NCBI GenBank assembly: GCA_963788205.1
Contig: CAWBGG010000003.1
Location: forward strand, 76,863 to 140,862
Length of the DNA stretch: 64,000 nt
DNA from: CAVVMA01 sp963788205
Lineage (GTDB): Bacteria; Desulfobacterota; Binatia; Binatales; Binataceae
Direction of reading: 5' to 3'
The notes beneath the pieces are model-generated. The model was not told where the DNA came from and searched no databases. It saw only the letters and a list, made by a program, of their open reading frames with translations. A program made the position numbers and the translations under genes. Below, one piece after another: positions 54,694-63,345 of the stretch. Position 1 is the stretch's first letter. Every line of letters starts with the position of its first letter.

Positions 54694-55776
54694 CTATCGC
54701 AGCGTGGTCAGGTAGGCTGTTAAGGCCTCTATTTGCCGTTGAGTAAGATCGAGCTGCGGCATCTTACCGCCAGGCATGGCCTCCTCCGGATCATGAAGCA
54801 GCTTGGCCAGGTTCTTCGCATCCCGCTTCCTTCCGATATACGTCAACGCCGGCCCAACTTGCCCGCCCCTTCTCCCGATCGAGTGGCACATGATGCAACC
54901 GGCTCCATCGAAGAGCTCCCTTCCGTCATAGCTCACCAGGCCCGGGCCAGACATGTCCCTGCCGGCTTCAGCCGCCGCGCCGGACAGTCCGGTCGAACTG
55001 GATCCTGCGCTATTCATCAGCGCTATCGTGTGAGGAGATTCTTCCGAGCCGCCGCGCAGTGTTAGCAAGTAAATGATGATGTCTTTTATCTGATCCCGGG
55101 AAAGCGAGAACACGGGCATAGTAGAACCCACGACGACAGACTCAGGCCTGGCCAGATGTGCATATAGCCAGAGCCAACTTCGCTGGCTTCCAACCGCAGT
55201 GAGGTCGGGGCCTTCCTGCCCGCCGGCGCCTTCGATCTGGTGACAACCCATGCACAGGTAGCGATTCACCAATTGCCTACCGCGAATCACCGCCGACGTG
55301 GCCTGCGTCGGCAGGGCCTCGGACCCGTGGCAGTTGTAGCATGCAGCCTGAATGTATTCCCCCTTTACCAACGGGTTTGACAGCCCTTCGCCCTGGCCGT
55401 GAGCCTCCATCGTGGTTAGGGCTCTTCCCCCGCCGCCATGACAAATGACGCAACCGAACTTCTCCGGGAGATGACTGCGTAACAGCGCAGAGTGTTGCCT
55501 CAAGGGTTCCTGGCCGTCCTTGAACGCCGGGTCGTCAATGGCTATATGGCAGGTCACGCAACGCTCGACCGTACCAACTTGAGTCGGAAGGATTTGCTTT
55601 ACTTCGATCGCCTGGCTCCTGGCCCACAGCATCTGTGCCGCGGTGTGCGTCCGAACAAAAGCCAAATGGTAGTAAGTTCCTTCATACTTTGCCCACTCTT
55701 GGTCGAAGCTGTCGCGAAGAGCCCATCCGAGGGTGACCGTTAGAAGGAGAGCGGCCACAGCGACCCACTTTTCCAT
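54694..55776 (-). CDS. Pentahaem c-type cytochrome, membrane-anchored
   Basis: The protein has 360 residues. An N-terminal signal anchor (WVAVAALLLTVTLGWAL) is followed by five CxxCH sites: CVTCH, CVICH, CYNCH, CMGCH and CIMCH. The last two belong to two mono-haem cytochrome c domains with Met ligands (STMPVFSLSRDQIKDII and GKMPQLDLTQRQIEALT). The first three form a NapC/NrfH-like or multihaem segment. It lies 18 bases after the cytochrome b gene and should accept electrons from the Rieske/cytochrome b pair, replacing cytochrome c1. Confidence 0.92.
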   Translation of the reverse strand: MEKWVAVAALLLTVTLGWALRDSFDQEWAKYEGTYYHLAFVRTHTAAQMLWARSQAIEVKQILPTQVGTVERCVTCHIAIDDPAFKDGQEPLRQHSALLRSHLPEKFGCVICHGGGGRALTTMEAHGQGEGLSNPLVKGEYIQAACYNCHGSEALPTQATSAVIRGRQLVNRYLCMGCHQIEGAGGQEGPDLTAVGSQRSWLWLYAHLARPESVVVGSTMPVFSLSRDQIKDIIIYLLTLRGGSEESPHTIALMNSAGSSSTGLSGAAAEAGRDMSGPGLVSYDGRELFDGAGCIMCHSIGRRGGQVGPALTYIGRKRDAKNLAKLLHDPEEAMPGGKMPQLDLTQRQIEALTAYLTTLR

Positions 55777-55794
55777 AGTATCCAGAGCCGGCCG

Positions 55795-57075
55795 TTACAC
55801 CGGCGCACCGGGCCAGGCCTGCCACGGCCAATAGAACTTCCAGTTGGGGCCGCGGCAGAAGACTCCGATCGTTGTAGTCACTACAATCAGTGTCAAGATA
55901 AGTGTCCAGACAACGACTATCGGCCTGCGCTCCCGGGCGAACCACACGCCGATTCCTTTTGGCGCCCGATCGACGTAAGGCAGCGCGACGAGGAATGCCG
56001 TGAGCAGCACCGGAACGATGACACCACCCCAGAAGGCCGAGTAACTCACCATCTCTTGAAGGCCAAGGAAGTACCATGGCGCCTTGGAAGGATTGTTCGG
56101 CTGAAGAGGATTGGCCTGTTGCTCGAGGGGGGCGTTGAACAGCAGCGACGTGGCCATCAGGGCCGCCATCAGAACCAGGAAAACCGCGAGCTCAACGTAG
56201 AGTACCGTAGGAAAGGTCTGGACTACCACGTCGGCTCGCGGAGCTGTGGCAACTTTTGCCTCCGCCGGTGCGGTATTTTCTTGTGGATGAGCCAAGCCAC
56301 CATCCTTGATGACCCGCCAGATGTGATAGTTAATGAGCAGGGCGGCAAAACAAGGTATTGCTATCACGTGTAGCGCATAGAAGCGCAATAGCGCGTCGCT
56401 CCCGACTGCGTTGCCGCCCAACAGCAGATAACGGAGCTTTGGCCCGACAAGCGGCGCGTAGCTCGCGATGTTCGTGCCTACCGTCACAGCCCAAAACGAA
56501 AGCTGATCCCAGGGCAGAAGGTAGCCGGTAAAGCTCAGCGCCAGGGTCAGAAAGAGCAGCATTACTCCGAGAATCCAGTTGAACTCTCTGGGCGGTTTGT
56601 ATGCCCCAGTGTAGAATACCCGGCACATGTGAAGCGCGACGGCCGCCACCATCGCTTCACCGCCCCAACGGTGTAGATTGCGCATCAACTGGCCGAAGGC
56701 TACTACATAGTCAATGTCCAGGATGCGGCCATAGGCCCCGGTAGTTGACGGCTCGTAGTAGAACATGAGATAGACGCCGGTTATCCACTCGATGACAAAT
56801 AGGTAGAAACAGATCAAACCGAGGCCGAGGGTGGATGTGGGACTGATGCTTCGGCGGTAAACCCTGGTCGGATGGACATGAAGAACCAGGTTGTTTACTA
56901 CGACGCCCAGCCGCTGTCGCGGGTTCCACGGGTACGGTCCCCGGAAAATCGATCGATAGATGGCGCCCAGTGCCTTGTGCGCTGCCTTAGGCGAGCCCTT
57001 CAGCACCTGGCCGAGATACTGGAACGCGCCGATGTGACCAATGGTCTTCTGGTCCTGCGGCTCGTCCTGATTCAT
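55795..57075 (-). CDS. Cytochrome b (b6 and subunit IV fused) of a bc-type complex
   Basis: The protein has 426 residues from ATG 57075, which overlaps the lipoprotein stop as ATGA. Eight membrane segments are predicted. Haem-ligating His pairs are in MRNLHRWGGEAMVAAVALHM and RFYALHVIAIPC/INYHIWRV. The Qo loop reads KAPWYFLGLQEM rather than PEWY, a form often associated with low-potential menaquinone. The C-terminal third is the subunit IV-like half, so the protein corresponds to a full cytochrome b. It acts with the Rieske protein and pentahaem cytochrome of the same operon. Confidence 0.93.
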   Translation of the reverse strand: MNQDEPQDQKTIGHIGAFQYLGQVLKGSPKAAHKALGAIYRSIFRGPYPWNPRQRLGVVVNNLVLHVHPTRVYRRSISPTSTLGLGLICFYLFVIEWITGVYLMFYYEPSTTGAYGRILDIDYVVAFGQLMRNLHRWGGEAMVAAVALHMCRVFYTGAYKPPREFNWILGVMLLFLTLALSFTGYLLPWDQLSFWAVTVGTNIASYAPLVGPKLRYLLLGGNAVGSDALLRFYALHVIAIPCFAALLINYHIWRVIKDGGLAHPQENTAPAEAKVATAPRADVVVQTFPTVLYVELAVFLVLMAALMATSLLFNAPLEQQANPLQPNNPSKAPWYFLGLQEMVSYSAFWGGVIVPVLLTAFLVALPYVDRAPKGIGVWFARERRPIVVVWTLILTLIVVTTTIGVFCRGPNWKFYWPWQAWPGAPV

Positions 57076-58355
57076 AGGCCGGCGGCCTCCCACCCTGCGG
57101 CTTGCTTGAGCGCCCCGCCTTTAAGGCAGCCGAGGACCCTGATCTCTCCGTCGTCAAGAGCAAGCAGCGTTGTTGCTTCAGGACCTGCGCCGGCGTCGCG
57201 CAGTCTGGTTCCCCAAGCGCCCTGCTCCACCCAGAACAGGGAACTGCTTTCACACCTCGCTATGTCGGTGACAGTGGCGTCAGAGGACGGGGAAAAACCC
57301 GTTGTCCCCAACTGGAAGGCTGATTCCTTCGCTCCCGCCAGAAAGTCCTGGTCGCGAAAGCGGCCGTTTAGCCAGTGGCGACGAACCACCAGGATTTCAT
57401 CGCTGGTCGCGGACCAGCGCAGGCAGCCAAATGCCGCACCTGGCTTCTCCTCAACGCTGATATTTCGGCCCGTTCGAAGGTCCATCACCACCAGAACATT
57501 TCCGGGAGGAGCACCGGGCGTTGTGATGTCGCTCGCCGGTAATGACTCCAGGTTCGATGACAAGTAGGCGAGAAAATCGCCGTCCGCAGAGAGCCGGGGA
57601 CGCCCGACATAAGCGGTCTCCGCAACGATCTCCTTCGGGCCCGGGCCATCGAAGCTCATTGCCCAGACGCCACTATGGATCATGCCGCGGAAAGGCAGCA
57701 GCCCCAGGAAATAGGCTTCCCCTGTTTCCGCGGATCGTCCGAGCGGGACAGGAATCGCCTCTGCGATCGTGTTCCTCGAATCTGACGAGATGGCGACGCG
57801 ACTATCGCCCGTGTCAACGTCGGCCAGGACGGTGCGCCAGTGCGCATGACGGCTTCGGCTCTCCCGCAAATTCATCTCGGTTAGGATCAATTCCGTCGGG
57901 CGTGAACCGAAAGAAAACCCCACAATCGCGAGTCCATTCCCGGGTTTGACCCGGTAAATGCAGCCCTCCCTGAAATTCAGGATCTCTACATAGTTCCGGC
58001 ACGGATCGACTCCTTCACGCACCAGATACGCGACCCGGTCCGGGGCACCGGTAATATCCATTTCCCCGGAGGGCCGCGTGATGAGCGGAATCAGCGCCCC
58101 GCTGCGAAGATCGAGCGCGGCCAGTGTAGTAGAGCCCCATCGAATAGTAGCTACCAGCAATCCCTGATCGGGGAGGACGGGCCAGGCATGCGACTCGCGG
58201 CCGAACACCTCGCGAATCCCATCACCTTGCGAGTGCGGATTTTGAGAGTCGGAGTTCGAAGAAGGGCTTTCAGATACTATAGGGGGACTCGGGGCGCAAC
58301 TCGAGAATAGAATCGAGACCGCGGCAATCGCCGCAACGTTGGTGCAAGTCTTCAA
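57072..58355 (-). CDS. Beta-propeller lipoprotein within the bc-type operon
   Basis: The protein has 427 residues. A lipobox (VSILFSSC) gives a lipid-anchored protein. The rest has WD40/TolB-like propeller repeats, such as LSADGDFLAYLSSN, VVMDLRTGRNISV and LRWSATSDEILVV, with few cysteines and no haem motif. It sits between the Rieske and cytochrome b genes and overlaps the latter by four bases, so a structural or assembly role in the complex is likely. I know of no named family for it in bc complexes. Confidence 0.75.
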   Translation of the reverse strand: MKTCTNVAAIAAVSILFSSCAPSPPIVSESPSSNSDSQNPHSQGDGIREVFGRESHAWPVLPDQGLLVATIRWGSTTLAALDLRSGALIPLITRPSGEMDITGAPDRVAYLVREGVDPCRNYVEILNFREGCIYRVKPGNGLAIVGFSFGSRPTELILTEMNLRESRSRHAHWRTVLADVDTGDSRVAISSDSRNTIAEAIPVPLGRSAETGEAYFLGLLPFRGMIHSGVWAMSFDGPGPKEIVAETAYVGRPRLSADGDFLAYLSSNLESLPASDITTPGAPPGNVLVVMDLRTGRNISVEEKPGAAFGCLRWSATSDEILVVRRHWLNGRFRDQDFLAGAKESAFQLGTTGFSPSSDATVTDIARCESSSLFWVEQGAWGTRLRDAGAGPEATTLLALDDGEIRVLGCLKGGALKQAAGWEAAGL

Positions 58356-58385
58356 AACAGACCGCTCGATCGGTCACAGAAAACA

Positions 58386-58838
58386 CTAAACAAACTTGAA
58401 ATAGGTCTCTCTTGGAACGCTGAAACTCGTGTCCACGACCAGTTGGCCGTCGGGAGCCTGGAGGATCCTGAACCAGGGCAGCGGCCTCGGAGCGGGCCCC
58501 GCGAGGACCACACCGTTCGCGTCGTACTTGCTGCCATGACAGGGACATTGGTAGCCCCACTCGACTCTGGTGACTGCGCAGCCGAGATGAGTGCAGGTCG
58601 CGGACATCGCCCTGATGCCGCGATCGGTCGATATGAGGAACATCCGGTCTTTGCCGAAGAATACCTGGGTCCCCGGGGGAAAGTCTTCGGGTCTTCCGAC
58701 CTTGATCGCGGTAGGGGGACCGAACGTGACATTTGGCACCAGAAATCGGAGCGAGCCGGCCCCCAGCATAGCCACGGGGAAACTCACTCCGCCCCAGGCC
58801 AGTAGGGTCAGGAACTCCTCACGTGTTAGCTTCTTCAT
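58386..58838 (-). CDS. Rieske iron-sulfur protein
   Basis: The protein has 150 residues. An N-terminal anchor (EEFLTLLAWGGVSFPVAMLG) lies before the cluster-binding CTHLGC (~81) and CPCHGSKYD (~100), with the usual Gly-Pro-rich GPAPRPLPWF after. It binds a [2Fe-2S] cluster facing the periplasm and passes electrons from quinol to the c-type haems. Its start lies inside the last codons of the MqnC-like gene, overlapping by 20 bases. Confidence 0.95.
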   Translation of the reverse strand: MKKLTREEFLTLLAWGGVSFPVAMLGAGSLRFLVPNVTFGPPTAIKVGRPEDFPPGTQVFFGKDRMFLISTDRGIRAMSATCTHLGCAVTRVEWGYQCPCHGSKYDANGVVLAGPAPRPLPWFRILQAPDGQLVVDTSFSVPRETYFKFV

Positions 58839-60048
58839 GCTTGCGCCCAGAGACAGCCACTACGCGCGATGTCGCCGCGCTATCATGTAGGGCAGTGCCA
58901 ACTGCGCAGTTGCGGATCAGAATGTTGTAGTGTGCGTCACGCAACGCAGGCACAAAGCCGGCGGCGCTGATGCAGCCTTGCACCTGCTGTATCAAGATTT
59001 GCGTCGGGTCCTGGAATTGTTTGCCGGTGGCCATCATGGCCGCGGTGATCGCGTTTATCGACCCCGTACCGCAAAGATCATTTGCGCCGGCGCGAAGAGC
59101 CCCCTGGGCTACACCGAAGCCCATGGTACGCCAGACCGCGCGATGGTTGCGGATGTTGTTCAGGACCAGGCGCGCCACGGCAACGTGACGAAGGTATTCA
59201 CGCGACGTCTCGTCCGGATGCGCGGTCGGCGCCTTGCCGTTGAGCCGGGTTGGTTCGAGCCGGGCCGGCCACACTTTGAATGCGGCAAACCCGTTGCCAT
59301 GCCGCTCCAGCGCTATGTCCTGATGTTCGCGCAGGGCCAGCAAGTGCTCCACGCGCTGCGCGGGAGTCTCGCCGAAGCCGGTGACCATGCCAACCCAGGG
59401 GTTGAGAAGCCCGAGCTTCAGCGCAGAGTCAACGATCCTGAACCAGTTGCGTACCGTAAGCCGTGCCGGGGCGGTACGTGCGCGCACTTCATCCACCAGG
59501 ATTTCAGCGGAAGCCCCGGGCATTCCATCCATGCCGGCGTCCTTGAGATCGGCTAGAAGCTCTGCGGCGTTGCGGCCGCTGAGCTTCTCCAGACCAAGGA
59601 TCTCCTCCGGACTGAGTGCGTCAACGTGAATTTCGGGATAGCCGGCTTTGAGCAGACGGAACAATTCGAGATACCATTCGAAAGGCAGATCGGGATTGAC
59701 GCCGCCCTGAATGAGAACGTCGCGGCCGCCGATTCGCCTGATCTCCTCCATCTGGCGAAGAATTTCATCGAACGTCAGAGTGAAGGCGTCCTTCTGATGC
59801 CCGGCGCGATAGAAAGCGCAAAACTTGCAGGCCACGACGCAGACATTCGTATAGTCAATGTTGCCCCCAATCGAGTAAGTGGCTATCTCAGGATCGGTCT
59901 GCTGGAGGCGAAGCCCGTGAGCAGCAGCGGCCAGCTCTGGCCAGGGAACCTCGTAGAGCGCAAGGGCTTGTTCGCGCGAAAGACGTCTTCCGGCGACCGC
60001 CAGATCGAGCGCATTTGCTGCAAGCGATGGAGTATCAGAGGTTTTCAT
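58819..60048 (-). CDS. MqnC-like radical SAM enzyme (divergent cyclic dehypoxanthinyl futalosine synthase)
   Basis: The protein has 409 residues from ATG 60048; GGAGGAG stands six bases upstream. The radical SAM motif is CVVACKFC, within NIDYTNVCVVACKFCAFYR, matching MqnC wording. VLIQGGVNPDLPFEWYLELF and IHVDALSPEEI also fit. Differences from canonical MqnC are FKVWPARLEPTRLNG where FIPW.FQP.NT is expected, and a longer C-terminus. It may be a functional paralogue rather than the menaquinone enzyme. It heads the Rieske/cytochrome b operon, an unusual coupling of quinone synthesis with quinol oxidation. Confidence 0.82.
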   Translation of the reverse strand: MKTSDTPSLAANALDLAVAGRRLSREQALALYEVPWPELAAAAHGLRLQQTDPEIATYSIGGNIDYTNVCVVACKFCAFYRAGHQKDAFTLTFDEILRQMEEIRRIGGRDVLIQGGVNPDLPFEWYLELFRLLKAGYPEIHVDALSPEEILGLEKLSGRNAAELLADLKDAGMDGMPGASAEILVDEVRARTAPARLTVRNWFRIVDSALKLGLLNPWVGMVTGFGETPAQRVEHLLALREHQDIALERHGNGFAAFKVWPARLEPTRLNGKAPTAHPDETSREYLRHVAVARLVLNNIRNHRAVWRTMGFGVAQGALRAGANDLCGTGSINAITAAMMATGKQFQDPTQILIQQVQGCISAAGFVPALRDAHYNILIRNCAVGTALHDSAATSRVVAVSGRKHEEANT

Positions 60049-60116
60049 CGAGGCTCCTCCGCGCATCCGATCGAAGTTCGCATCGGAATAATTCCCGTGG
60101 CGCCACCCAAAAGCAT

Positions 60117-61424
60117 CTACGGCGCTGCCGCCACCAACGCCTGTGTCGTAAAGAAGCTCTTGTCCACCGCACCCATGTTGATGTACCAGGACTCTCGCTC
60201 GGCGCTCTGGGGCGCGGGCGAATAGCAAATTGACGCAAACCCTGTCTTGAGGTCCTGGATACTGGCCGCGACCTGAAACACGCGCTTGAATGGATATATG
60301 GCAACTCGCGCGTCCGGGGCAGCCCGGTCGCGGTACGCCGCCCACCGCACATAATTCTTCCAGAGCTCTCCGTTGCGGTCGTACAAGTCTTGATACACGA
60401 TGTGGGTCGCTTCCGAGTCCACGTACAGAATGTGCCGGCTATAGAGTTCCTCGGATATCCGGTCGCGCCGGGCGACTCCCTGCACTACGTAAACATGCCG
60501 CAGCTCCCAGTCTTCCGGGCACGCACTCGCCCCGCCATCGGTCCGGCACGTGACTTCCGGCACGTTGGCTGCCTCTACGCAGGCGAGCATGTTTTTCTCA
60601 CCCAGAAAGCGCCAATCGTAGTTCTCGTTCTTTGCGGCAAAGCCCTGGAAGTTGTCGGGTCCCCACGTGACCGCACCGGCTGCAGTGCCCAGAAACGCTT
60701 CATTGACCCTGCGCACCCTTCTTATTCCGGGCATCCACCACCAAACGTCATCGCCTTTCGCCGGGTTCGCGTAACGATAGCGTATGAAGCCACGTCCCCT
60801 GTCCTCCTCTGGTGCGAGAAACGGATAGAAGCCGGTGAGCGCGTAGCGCCCACTGTTGAGAAAGTCGGGATCGACCGGGATTGGCTCGACCTCGGTCCGG
60901 CCCACGAGGTTGTAGCTTGCCAGATGACCGACCTCGAAGTAGTCAATCGGGCGATACGACTGGTTGAGACCGGCATACTCACTGATACAGGCGAAGTCCC
61001 TGACGTCATAGTCGTCGGTCGAAGTCGGGCGGAACGTGTTGTTCCACATTATCTTGGTGCCGGCGTCGGGATCATTCGGATCGATAAACGGAAATGGTTC
61101 GCCGGCTACGTAGCCGACAAGGCTCCTGCCGTCGGTGCTGAGCCTCACCTGCGGGGCGTATTTTTCGGTCGCCTCGCGATAGGGTGGGGGCCACTCGACG
61201 CGCCCGCCAGTCACGATCTTCATCGACATGCCGCCGAGCACTCTCAGATAGACTCCAGGCGAGACCAGGTTTCGTACCTTGTAGGCGTCGCTCGCAGTGA
61301 CGAAGTCGCCCGGTTTCACTTGCGCGAGAGCGGAGGACGAACCGAGCACAATCAACACGAGCGTGCAGAGCAATGCCACGTGGCATAATCTCGAAACGCT
61401 TCCTGGCTGGCGGGTCGTGCGCAT
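60117..61424 (-). CDS. DUF1329 family protein (outer-membrane lipoprotein-sorting fold)
   Basis: The protein has 435 residues from ATG 61424 with a signal peptide (LCHVALLCTLVLIVLGSSSALA). The body contains the DUF1329 pattern: VSPGVYLRVLGG, YRYANPAKGDDVWWWMPGIRRVRRV, TWGPDNFQGFAAKNENYDWRFLGE and the C-terminal YRDRAAPDARVAIYPFKRV. DUF1329 proteins have a LolB/LolA-like barrel and are exported; several are linked to lipid or hydrophobic compound handling. The MqnC-like gene starts 68 bases downstream. Confidence 0.9.
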   Translation of the reverse strand: MRTTRQPGSVSRLCHVALLCTLVLIVLGSSSALAQVKPGDFVTASDAYKVRNLVSPGVYLRVLGGMSMKIVTGGRVEWPPPYREATEKYAPQVRLSTDGRSLVGYVAGEPFPFIDPNDPDAGTKIMWNNTFRPTSTDDYDVRDFACISEYAGLNQSYRPIDYFEVGHLASYNLVGRTEVEPIPVDPDFLNSGRYALTGFYPFLAPEEDRGRGFIRYRYANPAKGDDVWWWMPGIRRVRRVNEAFLGTAAGAVTWGPDNFQGFAAKNENYDWRFLGEKNMLACVEAANVPEVTCRTDGGASACPEDWELRHVYVVQGVARRDRISEELYSRHILYVDSEATHIVYQDLYDRNGELWKNYVRWAAYRDRAAPDARVAIYPFKRVFQVAASIQDLKTGFASICYSPAPQSAERESWYINMGAVDKSFFTTQALVAAAP

Positions 61425-61711
61425 GTTTGAGCCCCTGACAAAGTCCTTCATATAGTGGGTTACAACACGCATCCAGCGTGCCACACTTGTCATCAACATT
61501 TGGCGCCAAAAAGGGCGCGTTATGTGTGGCCAACGGCTACAGGCCGCGGCTCCATTCGAGCCACCCTTGGATGGCGAATCGGTAAGCTGTCGAAAAGGCG
61601 GGATGTGGATGTTCTTTAGTTGCATATTTTCGTCAGCCTCCAAGGACGTGCATGCGCACTGGGCGTGTGTTGTACCCCAATGCTAGTGCTGTTCCAGCGA
61701 TTTGAACGGCG

Positions 61712-62245
61712 CTAGAAGAGGAACCCGCTGAAACGCAGGCAGCCTCCGACCAGGACCGCCAGCACTGAGACGACAACGTTGAAGCGGGCTAACCGTTGCA
61801 TCCAGGTCGCATAGAGCATCGCGTCCTGCCGGGCGCTCTCCACCTGCTGCCTGGTCGTATCGTAAGGGACTTTTATCAAGACTCGAGGCCGCAAGTAGAA
61901 GGTGAGAATCGTGGCGGTCACCACCAGCGAAAGCCAGATCATGATCATGCTCAGCAGCGCGACTCCGTAACCGCTGCCGTAGAACTGCCAGGTGATGAGG
62001 CGGCAGATCGCCGAAAGCCGCCACAGCAGAAGAAGGCCCGTCAGCGGCAGGCCGCCGAGCGTGATCCAGTTCAGAATCGCGAAGTCCACGCCGATCTTGT
62101 CGCCGAGCCGGGCGGCCTGACCCGGCGGGATCACGTCGAGGCGCGGCGTCAGCAGAAAATCCAGAAACACATTGGAACCGACGAAGACCGCGGCGAAAAG
62201 AATATGCAGTCCGATCAGAATCTGCGACTCGAAAGTGATAATCAC
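61712..62245 (-). CDS. Small four-helix integral membrane protein
   Basis: The protein has 177 residues with four hydrophobic helices: LIGLHILFAAVFVGSNVFLDFLL, FAILNWITLGGLPLTGLLLLW, MIMIWLSLVVTATILTFYL and FNVVVSVLAVLVGGCL. The layout, with a conserved His in the first helix, resembles CopD/DUF2214-type or cytochrome b561-like small membrane proteins, but no clear family assignment is possible. It overlaps the U32 gene by four bases, suggesting a joint operon. Function unknown. Confidence 0.7.
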   Translation of the reverse strand: MIITFESQILIGLHILFAAVFVGSNVFLDFLLTPRLDVIPPGQAARLGDKIGVDFAILNWITLGGLPLTGLLLLWRLSAICRLITWQFYGSGYGVALLSMIMIWLSLVVTATILTFYLRPRVLIKVPYDTTRQQVESARQDAMLYATWMQRLARFNVVVSVLAVLVGGCLRFSGFLF

Positions 62246-63345
62246 CGGCCACTCCGATAGCTCCCGACCCGGATCCTCTCCAGGTCCGATTCCAGGGCCC
62301 GTGCCAATTCTGCGGTATCTCCGTCAACTCGAACCGCGCGTTTCGCCCACTGTCCGCAGTAATCGCATCGGTCACAATCCAGCGAGCAGCGGTCGTCCTG
62401 GAAGAAGCGCAAAAATCCGTCCAGTGCGGCGCTCGCGATCTTCACGCGCACGGGCTGGATGCTTTGGCCGAACACCGATTCCGGAGACTGGGTACCGACC
62501 AGCAGCCGCGCAACGTCGTCGCAATGCCGCGAGTGGTAGGCGTCCGCGACCGCGGCTATCCATTCGGTGTGCGAACTCGGCCCTTCCTCCATCTTCTCGC
62601 GCCCGGCCACCTTGAATATGTCGATGCCGAGCTCTTCATAAATTGATAAATCCTCGGGACGTATCCACGGCGAGCGCAGGTACTCTATCGGGTCGGTCGT
62701 CCTTTGCAGCGAACACTGGTAGTAGCAGTAGTCAACATAGTAACGGCCTGCGATACTCTCTCGCGAGTGAGAAATCATGTTGGAATGGTATTGGCGAATC
62801 GGACAACTGAGGACGCAGCCTTCGTTGACTACCACCGACAGGCGGCAGTTGACCGCCTTGCGGATGGCCTTCAGATGGCGGAAGTCGCGGTTCACCTGGG
62901 GATCGAGATGGATCACCACGGCGCCGAGTTCGGCGAAGAAGCGGGCCTTGCGCGGGTCGTTGACCGAGGCGAGCACCGAAACGTGCAGCTCGAGATCGGG
63001 AAAGTTCTGCCGCACCAGCTCCATGACGAATGGATTAGCGGTGACCACTGCGTCCGCGCCGATGTCGACTAGCCATTGCAGGCGCTGGAGTACTTCGCCG
63101 CGCCCCTCTTCGGAAAATTCCCGGTTGCCAAGGCAGGTGGCATTCATGACGTAAACCACCTTGATCGCGAGATCGTGTGCCTGCCGTATGTGAGCGGCGA
63201 CTTCGTCTTCGCTGGCCTGCGAGAGGACGAAGGAGGGACGCAGGGTCGCCTCGGTGGGCAGACTGCCGTAAATGTACTCCGGACGGACGGACGCGATTTG
63301 TGGCAGCAGTTCGGGGTCCCAGTTGGTTGGCAGCATGAGTCTCAT
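62242..63345 (-). CDS. Peptidase U32 family protein
   Basis: The protein has 367 residues from ATG 63345, overlapping the previous stop as ATGA. The TIM-like U32 pattern is clear: IGADAVVTANPFVMELVRQNFPDLELHVS and AVVIHLDPQVNRDFRHL. Cys residues in NEGCVLSCP, YCYYQCS and CSLDCDRCDYCGQW could bind an Fe-S cluster, as in UbiU/UbiV, RlhA and TrhP. Those homologues hydroxylate tRNA, rRNA or ubiquinone precursors without oxygen. Here the partner is unknown. The upstream PaaK-like gene suggests activation of an aromatic or other acid. Confidence 0.85.
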   Translation of the reverse strand: MRLMLPTNWDPELLPQIASVRPEYIYGSLPTEATLRPSFVLSQASEDEVAAHIRQAHDLAIKVVYVMNATCLGNREFSEEGRGEVLQRLQWLVDIGADAVVTANPFVMELVRQNFPDLELHVSVLASVNDPRKARFFAELGAVVIHLDPQVNRDFRHLKAIRKAVNCRLSVVVNEGCVLSCPIRQYHSNMISHSRESIAGRYYVDYCYYQCSLQRTTDPIEYLRSPWIRPEDLSIYEELGIDIFKVAGREKMEEGPSSHTEWIAAVADAYHSRHCDDVARLLVGTQSPESVFGQSIQPVRVKIASAALDGFLRFFQDDRCSLDCDRCDYCGQWAKRAVRVDGDTAELARALESDLERIRVGSYRSGR

